A stretch of 64,000 bases of DNA. It comes from an uncultured Alphaproteobacteria bacterium. GTDB taxonomy: Bacteria > Pseudomonadota > Alphaproteobacteria > HIMB59. The stretch lies in the NCBI GenBank assembly GCA_902530745.1, contig CACABO010000005.1, positions 1-64,000 of the forward strand, in the 5' to 3' direction. The position numbers were made by a program, and so were the translations under genes. The notes under the pieces are model-generated. The model saw only the letters and a list, made by a program, of their open reading frames with translations, ran no database searches and had not been told where the DNA came from. Position 1 is the stretch's first letter; every line of letters starts with the position of its first letter. Of the stretch, positions 34,923-44,096 are shown piece by piece.

Positions 34923-37276
34923 TGTTAAAAATAACAGGTTATAGTGATAAGTACTCAGCTCACCCTGGCGAAGAGGTTAAATTTTATATTAATGCTGAAT
35001 ACAATGACAGTTATGAAGTTCAATTAGTCCGCTTAATACACGGTGATACAAATCCTGAAGGCCCAGGATATAAAGAGGCCGAAATAGATGCTAGTTGCAA
35101 TGGAACTTATCAAGGGAAAAACCAGAGAATACATGGTGGATCATATATCATCATGCCCCAACACGATAATTTAAATTTAGAAAGCTTCACTATGCAGGCT
35201 TACATTTTCCCAACCACCCCTGACAAAGGCAGACAAGGAATTTTCACCAAATTTAATGAAGAAGAAAAAAAAGGCTATGGCCTTTTCGTTAATGATGAAG
35301 GCTGTTTATCTGTAGAAATTGGTGATGGCTCTCAGGTTGTTACTGTCTCCTCAGAAAAAAAGCTTTTAAGAAAGGTCTGGTATCTGGTTATTGCAACATT
35401 TGATGCTCAATCGAGAAGGCTTACCCTTCATCAAGAACCTAGAGTTACATCTACAAATGGTGGCTTGGGTATGGCTATTTTGAATCCAATTGAAGAAACC
35501 TCAGCTATTATTGAGACCACTAGCTCAGTTTTACCTGCTGCTAATGACGCTCCATTGCTAATTGCTGCCACAACACTCAACAATAGATCAGGCAGACATA
35601 TTTCTGGCGGACATTTTAAAGAGGTACCTCACCCTATTGAATTACCTGAGCAAACAAAGACATTTAATGGAAAGATAGACAGACCTAGATTATCTAATAT
35701 TGCGCTATCGAAGGCTGAAATTGAAACACTTGCATCAAGCTATGATGAGTGTAATACCACTGTCAGATCAACAGTCGTAGGTGCCTGGGATTTTCATGCG
35801 AATATTGGCAAAAACATTGCCTCAACAAAGATTGTTGATACTTCTCCAAATAATCACCACGGATTTATTATTAATATGCCAAACAGAGGTATGACAGGAC
35901 ATAACTGGACAGCGGATGAAATGGTTTTCCATCATAAACCCGAGGAATACGGTGCAATTCATTTTCATGACGATGATATAGACGATGCAAGATGGGATGT
36001 AGACTTTACTTTAAAAGTACCTGAGGGATTAAAAAGCGGTGTCTACGCTGCAAGACTAAGAGTAGACGGACGAGAGGAATCAGAAAATGAGGACTATATT
36101 CCATTTTGTGTTAAACCTCCCAAGGGGACAGCAACTGCAAAAACTTTATTCTTATTGCCTACTAATAGTTACATGGCTTACTCCAATGATAATCTTGGAA
36201 CCAACTCTGTGGTAGCACAATTGCTTGCAGGTAAAGTGCCTGTGCTTGAGCCAGCAGATTTATATTTAAATGAACATAGAGAATACGGACTATCAACTTA
36301 TTCACTTCACTCAGACGGACATGGTGTATCAATATCATCAAGACTAAGACCAATCCTTAATATGAGACCCAAATACAGACATTGGCTTTCTCCTTCATTA
36401 TGGCAACTCAATGCCGACTTACATCTTACTGATTGGCTAGAAGAAAAAGGTTTTGATTTTGATGTTCTGACAGACGAGGATTTGGAACATGAAGGTATAA
36501 ATTTATTAAATCGTTATAAAGTTGTGATGACTGGGAGTCACCCTGAGTATTCATCTGAGAAATATATGGATGCTCTAGAGTCATATCAAATGCAGGGTGG
36601 TAGATGTTTTTATCTAGGATCAGATGGATTTTATTGGATTAGTGAGTATCATCCTGACAACCCTAATATTACCGAAGTTCGAAAAGGTGAAGCAGGCACA
36701 AGAGCATGGACATCTAACCCAGGTGAATACAATAATGCTTTTGATGGTAAATATGGAGGTATGTGGAGAGCTCGAGGAAGAATACCTTCTAAAGTTTGTG
36801 GGTTAACTTTTACATCTTATGGATTTGACGTGTCCTCATACTATAAAAGAGAAGAAGATAGTTTTAAACCTGAATGTTCATGGATCTTTGAGGGGATTGG
36901 GGCAGATGAGGTGATTGGTGATTTTGGTTTAGTTGGTGGAGGAGCTGCCGGTTTGGAGTTAGACAGATACGACTTAGAATTTGGAACCCCACATAATGCT
37001 TATTATTTGGCTCGCTCGCAGGATCACTCTAATATGATGTTGCAAGTTAACGAGGAAATACACTTTGCTGTTCGTGGTTACTATGGTGGTGGTCATGAAA
37101 ATCCAATGGTCAGAGCTGATATGATTTACTATAAAACACCTAACAATGGAGCAATGTTTGCACCAGGGTCTTTGGCTTGGTGCGGTAGTCTCTCACATAA
37201 TAATTACAATAATAATGTCTCTAGAATAATGGAAAATACGCTTAAAGGTTTCTTAAAGGACGGGCCTTTACCTTAA
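34922..37276 (+). CDS. N,N-dimethylformamidase large (beta) subunit-like amidohydrolase
   Basis: The 784-residue protein follows the DMFase large subunit along its length: the N-terminal GEEVKFYINAE, QLVRLIHGDTNPEGPGYKE, a LamG/concanavalin-like region (about 70-210), TGSHPEYSS, GDFGLVGGGAAGLELDRYDL and a C-terminal NYNNNVSRIMENTLKGFLKD. The family enzyme uses mononuclear iron bound by two Tyr and one Glu. Candidates here are Tyr420 (SYMAYSND), Tyr460 (GLSTYS) and Glu542 (GSHPEYSS), spaced as in the known enzyme. It should hydrolyse a formamide or related N-substituted amide in the cytoplasm. The true substrate in seawater is unknown. Confidence 0.87.
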   Translation: MLKITGYSDKYSAHPGEEVKFYINAEYNDSYEVQLVRLIHGDTNPEGPGYKEAEIDASCNGTYQGKNQRIHGGSYIIMPQHDNLNLESFTMQAYIFPTTPDKGRQGIFTKFNEEEKKGYGLFVNDEGCLSVEIGDGSQVVTVSSEKKLLRKVWYLVIATFDAQSRRLTLHQEPRVTSTNGGLGMAILNPIEETSAIIETTSSVLPAANDAPLLIAATTLNNRSGRHISGGHFKEVPHPIELPEQTKTFNGKIDRPRLSNIALSKAEIETLASSYDECNTTVRSTVVGAWDFHANIGKNIASTKIVDTSPNNHHGFIINMPNRGMTGHNWTADEMVFHHKPEEYGAIHFHDDDIDDARWDVDFTLKVPEGLKSGVYAARLRVDGREESENEDYIPFCVKPPKGTATAKTLFLLPTNSYMAYSNDNLGTNSVVAQLLAGKVPVLEPADLYLNEHREYGLSTYSLHSDGHGVSISSRLRPILNMRPKYRHWLSPSLWQLNADLHLTDWLEEKGFDFDVLTDEDLEHEGINLLNRYKVVMTGSHPEYSSEKYMDALESYQMQGGRCFYLGSDGFYWISEYHPDNPNITEVRKGEAGTRAWTSNPGEYNNAFDGKYGGMWRARGRIPSKVCGLTFTSYGFDVSSYYKREEDSFKPECSWIFEGIGADEVIGDFGLVGGGAAGLELDRYDLEFGTPHNAYYLARSQDHSNMMLQVNEEIHFAVRGYYGGGHENPMVRADMIYYKTPNNGAMFAPGSLAWCGSLSHNNYNNNVSRIMENTLKGFLKDGPLP

Positions 37277-37279
37277 ACT

Positions 37280-37639
37280 ATGAAAAAACAAAATATGCAG
37301 GAGATTCCATGGGGGAAAGAGACACTTGGCGCTCTGGATACTCCGTTAAATGAATTAGAAAAAAAAGCACTTCAAAATCTAGACATCGATAAATTAAACG
37401 ATATGGCAGAGTGCCTTTTTGCTTTGAATAATAGACATTATGGTCCTATTCCTGGGACATATATGGTCATGTGTGTTGAACCCGGTAAAACCTGGTGTGT
37501 TGGACAGCTCAGTGCTGATAGAGCAAAACCTTTTGTTCTTTTTCCTGAACTTGTTTTCGACTCAGTTGAAAAAGCAACAAAAGCTGCCGAAGCTCTTAAG
37601 GCTGAAAAAGCTGAGAGCGTACCCTGTAGAAATATCTAA
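37280..37639 (+). CDS. hypothetical protein in dimethylformamidase operon
   Basis: A 119-residue protein 3 bp after the amidohydrolase large subunit. The middle holds a compact, hydrophobic Cys/Trp region (YGPIPGTYMVMCVEPGKTWCVG) followed by a helical Ala/Lys/Glu stretch (EKATKAAEALKAEKAE). I recognise no family. Tight spacing on both sides (4 bp to the cupin) says it belongs to this operon. Confidence 0.6.
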   Translation: MKKQNMQEIPWGKETLGALDTPLNELEKKALQNLDIDKLNDMAECLFALNNRHYGPIPGTYMVMCVEPGKTWCVGQLSADRAKPFVLFPELVFDSVEKATKAAEALKAEKAESVPCRNI

Positions 37640-37643
37640 CGAC

Positions 37644-37919
37644 ATGGCTAAAGCCAATGTCATGATTGATAATCAAAAAACTAGAGTTACAGAGTGGTCT
37701 TTTGAAGTTGGGGACTCAACTGGCCAGCATATTCATGAATACGATTATGTGGTAGTGCCATTGTTAGATGGGGAGCTAAAAATTGTTAATCATGATGGTG
37801 AGGAGACAATTTCAAAACTAGCAAAAGGTGGATCCTACTTTAGAGAAAAGGGAGTTAACCACAATGTATTTAATAACAATGATTTTATTTATAAATTTAT
37901 TGAGATAGAATTTAAGTAG
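37644..37919 (+). CDS. cupin domain-containing protein
   Basis: A single-cupin protein of 91 residues from the ATG at 37644, which lies 4 bp after the upstream stop. A longer frame begins at 37440 inside the upstream gene but its first 68 residues read as out-of-frame sequence. The cupin motif is seen in GDSTGQHIHEYDYVVVPLLD (metal His/His and downstream Glu or Tyr) and in the second half GVNHNVFN. It abuts the next gene directly. Such small cupins bind a metal and a small molecule; the role here is unknown. Confidence 0.75.
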   Translation: MAKANVMIDNQKTRVTEWSFEVGDSTGQHIHEYDYVVVPLLDGELKIVNHDGEETISKLAKGGSYFREKGVNHNVFNNNDFIYKFIEIEFK

Positions 37920-38873
37920 ATGGAAAAAAAATTAAGCGTTAGTTACAAAAAATCTGATTTAGATCAATTTGATAAAATTATTACAAATAAACAAACAGAT
38001 CAAAAAGTAAAAGAATATTCCATAAAAGAAGCAATTGAAGAGTCAAAAAAAGAATATAGTCACTTAACGAACTCACAAGTTTCTACTGACATGAGGCTCT
38101 ATATGTTCCAGACCGGAACTCTAAAAACGAAAATGAAATATATAAAAATGAATCAATCTAATGAGGACTTTGAGATACCTGTTCCATGGTTTTTGATAAG
38201 ACACCCAAAAGGGGATGTGGTCATTGACGGAGGCAATGCAAAAGAGGTCAGTGAAGATAAACATGCTCATTGGGGTTCTGTTGTTGCGGCTTATGATCCA
38301 ATTATGGGAAAAACTGAAAATTGTATTGATCAACTTAACTCTATTGGGGTTAATCCAGCAGGTATAAGATATGTCTTACATTCTCATCTTCACCTCGATC
38401 ACTCAGGTGGTGTTGGAAGGTTTCCTAATGCAACACACCTAGTTCAACAAAAGGAATATGATTATGCTTTTAATCCTGATTGGTTCTCAAAGCCTGCATA
38501 TATTAGAAAAGACTTTGATAAACCTGGAATTAATTGGAAATTTTTAAGAGATAAAAATGATGATTTTTATGACTTATATGGCGACGGATCAATAATTGTA
38601 ATTTTTACTCCGGGGCATGCACCGGGCCATCAGTCTTTTTTAGTTAATTTACCAAATTCAGGTTATGTATTGCTTACTATAGATGCAGCTTACACAATGG
38701 ATCATTGGAACAATTTAACACTACCAGGTCTTGTTTGCTCTGCTGTTGACGTTGTTGACTCTGTAAAAAAACTCAAAAAAATTGCAAAAGACAAAAATGC
38801 TACAGTAGTCACAGGGCACGACCCGCATGCTTGGGAAGAATTTAAAAAAGCCCCAATGTTTTATTACGACTAA
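37920..38873 (+). CDS. MBL-fold metallohydrolase, N-acyl-homoserine-lactonase-like
   Basis: A metallo-beta-lactamase-fold enzyme of 317 residues. The dinuclear metal motif HSHLHLDH is at 154-161. Further ligands are likely in FTPGHAPGHQSF, the Asp of LLTIDAAYT and the late VVTGHDPHAW. This layout (HxHxDH, then DIAxxH-type segment) matches the AiiB/AttM-type lactonase family. Because it sits in a catabolic operon, hydrolysing a small lactone or ester intermediate is as likely as quorum quenching. It starts directly after the cupin stop and ends 3 bp before the xylose isomerase. Confidence 0.82.
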   Translation: MEKKLSVSYKKSDLDQFDKIITNKQTDQKVKEYSIKEAIEESKKEYSHLTNSQVSTDMRLYMFQTGTLKTKMKYIKMNQSNEDFEIPVPWFLIRHPKGDVVIDGGNAKEVSEDKHAHWGSVVAAYDPIMGKTENCIDQLNSIGVNPAGIRYVLHSHLHLDHSGGVGRFPNATHLVQQKEYDYAFNPDWFSKPAYIRKDFDKPGINWKFLRDKNDDFYDLYGDGSIIVIFTPGHAPGHQSFLVNLPNSGYVLLTIDAAYTMDHWNNLTLPGLVCSAVDVVDSVKKLKKIAKDKNATVVTGHDPHAWEEFKKAPMFYYD

Positions 38874-38876
38874 TTT

Positions 38877-40184
38877 ATGTCTGATTATTTCAAAGATATA
38901 CCTAAAATTAAATATGAAGGTAGAGACTCTACTAATCCACTTTCATTTAAATTTTATGATGCTAATAAAAAAATTCTAGGAAAAACATTAGAGGAACATC
39001 TGAGAATGGCAGTATGTTACTGGCACACTTTTAATTGGCCAGGGGGTGACCCTTTTGGAGGACAGACATTTTTAAGACCATGGATGGAAGCAGGAGATAA
39101 AATAGAACAAGCAAAAGATAAGCTCAATAATGCATTCGATTTTTTTGAAAAATTAGGAATACCATATTTCTGTTTTCATGACGTAGATGTTGCTCCAGAG
39201 GGTAAAAGTTTTTCGGAGACAGAAAAAATTCAAAAAACCATTATCGATGAAATTTCAAAAAAACTTGAAACAAGTAAAGTAAAACTTCTTTGGGGAACAG
39301 CAAATTTATTTAGCCACCGCAGGTACATGTCTGGTGCTGCTACTAATCCTGATCCTGATGTTTTTCAATATGCAGCTGCTCAAGTGAAGATGTGTATGGA
39401 AAATACAATGTTTTTAGGTGGACAAAATTATGTTTTATGGGGAGGCAGAGAGGGTTACGAAACAATTTTAAATACTAATATGAAACAAGAATATGATCAG
39501 CTTGGTAGATTTTTGAACATGGTAGCTGAGCATAAGCACAAAATTGGTTTTAAGGGTCTACTCCTCATTGAGCCGAAACCCCATGAGCCAACGAAACATC
39601 AATATGATTTTGACTCTGCTAGTGTTTTCGCATTTCTTCAAAAATATGGTTTAGAAAGAGAATTCAAGCTAAATATCGAACAAAATCACGCTATTTTAGC
39701 AAAACATTCATTCGAGCACGAGATTGCATATGCACTTTCCAATGACATCTTTGGGAGTATTGATATTAACAGAGGGGACTATTTAGTAGGATGGGACACA
39801 GACCAATTCCCAAACAATGTAGAAGAATTAGTTTTGCCTTTTTACTACATTTTTAAAAATGGTGGTTTTTCATCAGGAGGTCTTAACATGGATGCTAAGA
39901 TTAGAAGACAATCAATAGATCCTGAGGATCTATTCTATGCACATATTGGCTCTATGGATACTTGTGCAAGAACTCTTATTACTGTTGAAAAAATGATTAA
40001 TGATGGTAGTTATGAGAATTTTTTAAAACAAAGATATGAACAGTGGGCCTCTGAAAAACAACTCATGACTTCAATGTCTCTTGAAGATATTCATAAAAAT
40101 GTCATTGCTAAAAATATAAACCCTCAACCAAAGTCTGGTCGCCAAGAATATCTTGAAAATCTAATTAATTCTTTTGTCGATTGA
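38877..40184 (+). CDS. xylA: xylose isomerase
   Basis: The 435-residue protein matches XylA (E. coli about 440). The N-terminal [17 protein letters not shown], the active-site segment [11 protein letters not shown] with His101 and Asp104, [10 protein letters not shown], the metal-ligand [16 protein letters not shown] and the later SIDINRGD all fit. It converts xylose to xylulose, and glucose to fructose more slowly. No xylulokinase is next to it; a HAD phosphatase and an aldo/keto reductase follow within 5 bp, and a sugar oxidoreductase and an isomerase face them. Confidence 0.92.
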   Translation: MSDYFKDIPKIKYEGRDSTNPLSFKFYDANKKILGKTLEEHLRMAVCYWHTFNWPGGDPFGGQTFLRPWMEAGDKIEQAKDKLNNAFDFFEKLGIPYFCFHDVDVAPEGKSFSETEKIQKTIIDEISKKLETSKVKLLWGTANLFSHRRYMSGAATNPDPDVFQYAAAQVKMCMENTMFLGGQNYVLWGGREGYETILNTNMKQEYDQLGRFLNMVAEHKHKIGFKGLLLIEPKPHEPTKHQYDFDSASVFAFLQKYGLEREFKLNIEQNHAILAKHSFEHEIAYALSNDIFGSIDINRGDYLVGWDTDQFPNNVEELVLPFYYIFKNGGFSSGGLNMDAKIRRQSIDPEDLFYAHIGSMDTCARTLITVEKMINDGSYENFLKQRYEQWASEKQLMTSMSLEDIHKNVIAKNINPQPKSGRQEYLENLINSFVD

Positions 40185-40188
40185 GTCG

Positions 40189-40794
40189 ATGAAAATTACA
40201 AAATTTCTATTTGATTTAGGTAATGTTTTTTTTGATTGGGATCCACATTATGTATTTAAAAATATCATTCCTGATCAAACTAAAAGAGAATATTTTATAA
40301 ATACAATCGCGTTTCCTCATTTAGATATGAGGTGTGATGCTGGAGTAAAAATTGTTGACGCAGTTAAAGATGCAATAAAAAATTACCCTAATTATGAGAA
40401 TGAAATAAAGCAATATTATCCAAATCATAGGAATATGGTCAACGGGGTTTATCAAGATACAGTTGATATTTTTCGAAAAATAAAATCAAGTGGTTACCCC
40501 TGCTATGTCTTGTCAAATTGGTCAGATGAGACTTATGAGGGTATGGAAGATCAACACCCATTCCTGAAAGAATTCGATGATAAAATTATCTCCGGTAGAG
40601 AGTTTTTAGTAAAACCAGACCCTGAAATTTATAAATTAGCGATTTCAAGATTCAATTTAACACCTGAACAAACTCTTTTCATTGATGATCGTATTGAAAA
40701 TATTGAGGCGGCGCAATCACTTGGCTTTCAAACTATTCATTTAACTGACCCACTTACAATAAAAAGTCAAATAGCAAATCATATAATTGTTTAA
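40189..40794 (+). CDS. HAD family hydrolase (sugar phosphatase-like)
   Basis: A haloacid-dehalogenase-fold phosphatase of 201 residues. Motif I is FDLGNVFFDWD, motif II lies in CYVLSNWS, the motif III lysine is probably in LVKPDP, and motif IV is TLFIDDRIENIEAA. The ATG at 40189 lies four bases past the xylA stop; a TTG at 40174 would add five residues. It resembles YihX-type glucose-1-phosphatases and FMN/sugar phosphatases. With xylA in front, a sugar-phosphate substrate is likely. Confidence 0.85.
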   Translation: MKITKFLFDLGNVFFDWDPHYVFKNIIPDQTKREYFINTIAFPHLDMRCDAGVKIVDAVKDAIKNYPNYENEIKQYYPNHRNMVNGVYQDTVDIFRKIKSSGYPCYVLSNWSDETYEGMEDQHPFLKEFDDKIISGREFLVKPDPEIYKLAISRFNLTPEQTLFIDDRIENIEAAQSLGFQTIHLTDPLTIKSQIANHIIV

Positions 40795-41740
40795 ATTAAA
40801 CAATAAAATAGGCCTAGGATTGGCCTCTCTTGGGAGGCCAGGATATATAAATATTGGTCATAGTTCAGATTTAGGTAGCGACACATCAAAAAATTCTATG
40901 AGATCTCATTGTCACGAAGTACTTAGTCATGCTTACAAAAGAGGTATTCGATACTTCGATGCGGCAAGGGTATATGGAGATGCTGAGGAATTTTTATCTA
41001 GTTGGATTAGAGCTCAAAAACAATTTGATGGATTTGTGGGGTCTAAGTGGGGCTATGAATATTTAGCAAATTGGGAAGTCCAGGCAGATCAACATGAAAG
41101 AAAAGATCACTCTGTTGAATTTTTAAAACAGCAATGGGTGGAGACAAGACTTAATTTAGGAAAAAGTATTGATCTTTACCACATTCATTCTGTCAATTCA
41201 GAAAGTAAAGTCTTAGATGATATTAATGTTCTAAAGGAGCTTGAGACAATAAAAAAAAATGGGATAGAAATAGGAATCTCAACTAGTGGACCAGATCAAG
41301 AAAAAACTATTAATTACCTTTTAACTAAGAATGAAAAACTTAATCTATTTTCTTTTTTACAAACGACTATTAATATCTTTGACCAATCTTGTATTTCTAT
41401 TTTAAAAGAAGTATCTGAAAAAAAGATAAATGTAATTGCAAAAGAGATTTTCTCAAATGGAAGACTAACAAGTTCAAATAAAGAATTTCATCAAAATAAA
41501 ATTAAAGAATTAAAGTCAGTTGCCTCATCTATGGATCTAAGTTTAGAGCAATTGTCTTATCTTTGGGTTTATCGACTACCGTTTGTTAAAATTTGTCTAA
41601 CAGGAGCATCAACAATCAAACAGTTGGATGAAAATTTAAGTTGTCTTGAAAAAATAGAGACCGAATTGCCCTCTCTTGAGTCTTTTAGTTTGTCCACTCA
41701 AGATTATTGGGATACACGTAAAAAACTTAGTTGGAATTAA
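40787..41740 (+). CDS. aldo/keto reductase
   Basis: An NADPH-dependent TIM-barrel reductase of 317 residues starting at a TTG that overlaps the HAD gene by 8 bp. The catalytic-site segment RYFDAARVYGDAEEF holds the conserved Asp and Tyr. The family Lys is likely in GFVGSKWGY and a His in DLYHIHSVN. YLWVYRLPFVKICLTGAST near the C-terminus is the cofactor region. The predicted substrate is a sugar or sugar aldehyde. It ends in a 4-bp convergent overlap with the Gfo/Idh gene. Confidence 0.84.
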   Translation: MFKLNNKIGLGLASLGRPGYINIGHSSDLGSDTSKNSMRSHCHEVLSHAYKRGIRYFDAARVYGDAEEFLSSWIRAQKQFDGFVGSKWGYEYLANWEVQADQHERKDHSVEFLKQQWVETRLNLGKSIDLYHIHSVNSESKVLDDINVLKELETIKKNGIEIGISTSGPDQEKTINYLLTKNEKLNLFSFLQTTINIFDQSCISILKEVSEKKINVIAKEIFSNGRLTSSNKEFHQNKIKELKSVASSMDLSLEQLSYLWVYRLPFVKICLTGASTIKQLDENLSCLEKIETELPSLESFSLSTQDYWDTRKKLSWN

Positions 41741-42894
41741 TTGAAACTTACCCAGCTTGAATTTGATGAGCTTGAGGCGATTGACCTTTCGATAAATTTA
41801 ATACCCTCAAGTCCATCTTCTACACTTGGAAAATGATGATTTTCCTCATTAAATTCGCCATTTTTCTGATCAATTAGTGCATTAGCTACATCTGTATATA
41901 TATTTGCAAAGCCCTCTAAATATCCCTCGGGATGTCCGGCAGGAATTCTAGTAACATCTCCCGCATCGCTCATAGCACCTGATCCACCTCTTGTAATTTT
42001 TTGTTTGGGTTCTCCAAATTTTGTAAAGTAAAGGTAATTTGGATCTTCTTGACACCATTCCAGCCCGGCCTTATTACCATAAATTCTTATTTGTAAATGA
42101 TTTTCATTTCCTGGGGCTACTTGTGAAGACCAGATAGTACCTTTTGCTCCTCCTTTAAATCGTAATGATATTTGAGCATTATCATCTAATTTTCTCCCAG
42201 GCACAAAAGATGTTAACTCTGCAGATATCTCCTCTGTATTGAGATCAGTTATAAACCTAATCAGATTGTAAGCATGGGTTCCAATGTCACCAATACATCC
42301 ACCAGCACCTGATTGATTAGGATCAGTTCTCCAAGAGGCCTGTTTGTTTCCCCCATCATTAATTCTATTTTCTAAATCTTCGGTCAGCCAATCTTGAGCA
42401 TACTCTGCTTGAATTACTCTTATTTCACCTAAGTCGCCTCTCTTACAAAGAGCTCTGGCATTCCTAATCATGGGATAACCAGTGTAGTTATGAGTTAAAG
42501 CAAAAAGAACATTATTATCTTTTTTACATTTTATAAGTTCCTCACATTGATTAACATTCATCGCAAGGGGTTTGTCACAAATTATGTTAAAGCCTTTCTC
42601 CATGAAAGCTTTAGCGATCGGATGGTGCATATGATTTGGTGTCACTATGGCTACAGCATCTATTTTATCCTCTCTGATCAATTCTTTTTCGACCATTTCA
42701 AGGTAGTCCTTATAATTCCTTTCATCTGCTATTCCAATATCTCTTCCAGAGGCTTGAGCTTTTTCAGGATTAGATGAAAAGGCACCAGCGACCAGTTCAA
42801 AGCGGTCATCAATTCTAGATGCAATACGGTGAACCTCTCCAATAAATGCTCCTGACCCGCCACCAACCATTCCTAATTTTAATTTTTTGGTCAT
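41737..42894 (-). CDS. Gfo/Idh/MocA family oxidoreductase
   Basis: The protein has 385 residues from the ATG at 42894; a longer frame to 42969 is out-of-context sequence inside the upstream gene. The Rossmann motif GMVGGGSGAFIG is at about 8-19 and CDKPLAMN replaces the common EKP. GCIGDIGTHAYNL contains the Asp-x3-His pair expected for catalysis, unlike the paralogue at 3176-4333. It starts 4 bp after the TIM-barrel gene, and the pair of oxidoreductase plus sugar isomerase/epimerase recurs in polyol and inositol catabolism. Confidence 0.87.
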   Translation of the reverse strand: MTKKLKLGMVGGGSGAFIGEVHRIASRIDDRFELVAGAFSSNPEKAQASGRDIGIADERNYKDYLEMVEKELIREDKIDAVAIVTPNHMHHPIAKAFMEKGFNIICDKPLAMNVNQCEELIKCKKDNNVLFALTHNYTGYPMIRNARALCKRGDLGEIRVIQAEYAQDWLTEDLENRINDGGNKQASWRTDPNQSGAGGCIGDIGTHAYNLIRFITDLNTEEISAELTSFVPGRKLDDNAQISLRFKGGAKGTIWSSQVAPGNENHLQIRIYGNKAGLEWCQEDPNYLYFTKFGEPKQKITRGGSGAMSDAGDVTRIPAGHPEGYLEGFANIYTDVANALIDQKNGEFNEENHHFPSVEDGLEGIKFIERSIASSSSNSSWVSFN

Positions 42895-42898
42895 ATTA

Positions 42899-43951
42899 TC
42901 ATTCAATTCCAAGCATTTTTTTGTTCGCATCTTGATCAGTGCCAGCATCGGCAAAATCATCGAAAGCATTCTCGGTCACTCTAATTAGATGATCTTTTAT
43001 AAATACTGAACCTTCTTTAGCTCCGTCTTCAGGGTGTTTCAAAGCACACTCCCATTCTAAAACAGCCCATCCATCAAAGCCGTAAGTAGTAAGTTTAGAG
43101 AAAATTGACTTGAAATCTACTTGCCCATCTCCTAAAGACCTAAATCGACCTGCTCTGTTTTTCCAAGATTGAAATCCACTATAGACCCCTTGTTTACCAG
43201 TGGGATTGAGTTCTGCGTCTTTGACATGAAACATTTTTATTTTCTCGTGATAAATATCAATATGCTGCAAATAATCTAAATGTTGCAAAACAAAGTGGCT
43301 TGGATCATATAACATGTTGCAGCGTTCATGATTACCTACTTTATCTAGAAACATTTCAAAAGTTATTCCATCAAAAAGATCCTCGCCAGGATGAATTTCA
43401 TAACACAAATTCACCCCACACTCATCAAATTCATTAAGAATTGGTTTCCACCTTTTAGCTAGTTCATCAAATGCAGTTTCAACTAACCCTTCTGGTCTTT
43501 GAGGCCATGGATAAACATATGGCCAAGCCAACGCTCCTGAAAAAGTAACATGTTCAGTCAATCCAAAATTTTTCGAAGCCTTAGCAGCCATCATTAATTG
43601 ATCAACTGCCCATTGCTGCCTTGCAGATGGATTTCCTCTAACCTCTGAGGCTGCAAAACCATCAAATACTGAGTCATATGCAGGATGAACAGCTACAAGC
43701 TGACCTTGGAGATGCGTTGATAGCTCAGTTAGATTTAAATTAAAACTTTTAAGAGTCCCTTTTATTTCGTCACAGTAATCTTTGCTTTCAGATGCCTGTT
43801 TTAAATTAATTAACCTATCATCCCAACTAGGTATCTGAACACCTAAGTATCCCAAATCACTAGCCCATTTTGAGATATTCTCTAAATTGTTAAACGGAGC
43901 ATCATCACCTGCAAATTGAGCTAAAAATATAGCTGGACCTTTAATAGACAT
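42899..43951 (-). CDS. sugar phosphate isomerase/epimerase (xylose-isomerase-like TIM barrel)
   Basis: A 350-residue AP-endonuclease-2-type TIM barrel. Metal-binding segments are CYEIHPGEDLFDG (Glu), MLYDPSHFVLQ (Asp, His), MFHVKDAE (His) and VLEWECALKHPEDG (Glu). Members isomerise or epimerise keto-sugars, inososes and hydroxypyruvate-like compounds. An AGGGGGG ribosome site precedes the ATG. It is the first gene of a two-gene leftward operon, divergent from the ABC transporter/dhaLK operon. This suggests both operons act on the same polyol-derived sugar (inference). Confidence 0.85.
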   Translation of the reverse strand: MSIKGPAIFLAQFAGDDAPFNNLENISKWASDLGYLGVQIPSWDDRLINLKQASESKDYCDEIKGTLKSFNLNLTELSTHLQGQLVAVHPAYDSVFDGFAASEVRGNPSARQQWAVDQLMMAAKASKNFGLTEHVTFSGALAWPYVYPWPQRPEGLVETAFDELAKRWKPILNEFDECGVNLCYEIHPGEDLFDGITFEMFLDKVGNHERCNMLYDPSHFVLQHLDYLQHIDIYHEKIKMFHVKDAELNPTGKQGVYSGFQSWKNRAGRFRSLGDGQVDFKSIFSKLTTYGFDGWAVLEWECALKHPEDGAKEGSVFIKDHLIRVTENAFDDFADAGTDQDANKKMLGIE

Positions 43952-43971
43952 CGCTTAACCCCCCTGCGATA

Positions 43972-43989
43972 AACTATAATATTATAGTT
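43972..43989. promoter_or_regulatory. 18-nt perfect palindrome between divergent sugar operons
   Basis: AACTATAATATTATAGTT is a perfect 18-nt palindrome 21 bp from the start of the leftward isomerase gene and about 110 bp from the rightward binding-protein gene. It contains TATAAT on both strands back to back (43975-43980 forward, 43986-43981 reverse), so it could be an operator, a pair of overlapping -10 boxes, or both. It lies in AT-rich DNA, where short AT palindromes are common, but 18 perfect positions are notable. Confidence 0.5.
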
Positions 43990-44031
43990 AATTGCTATTT
44001 AAAATGTTTTTAAAAATATGAATAATCTGCA

Positions 44032-44060
44032 TTTATAAATATGTAAAAAGACTGTATAAT
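44032..44060 (+). promoter_or_regulatory. likely promoter of ABC transporter/dhaLK operon
   Basis: A consensus -10 hexamer TATAAT at 44055-44060 is preceded directly by TG. A weak -35-like TTTATA lies 17 bp upstream at 44032-44037. It is about 36 bp before the start codon at 44097 and 18 bp before the GAGGAGG ribosome site. Only the -10 is convincing. Confidence 0.45.
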
Positions 44061-44096
44061 CAGCCAGTTTTGTTATTAAAGAGGAGGAATAATAAC

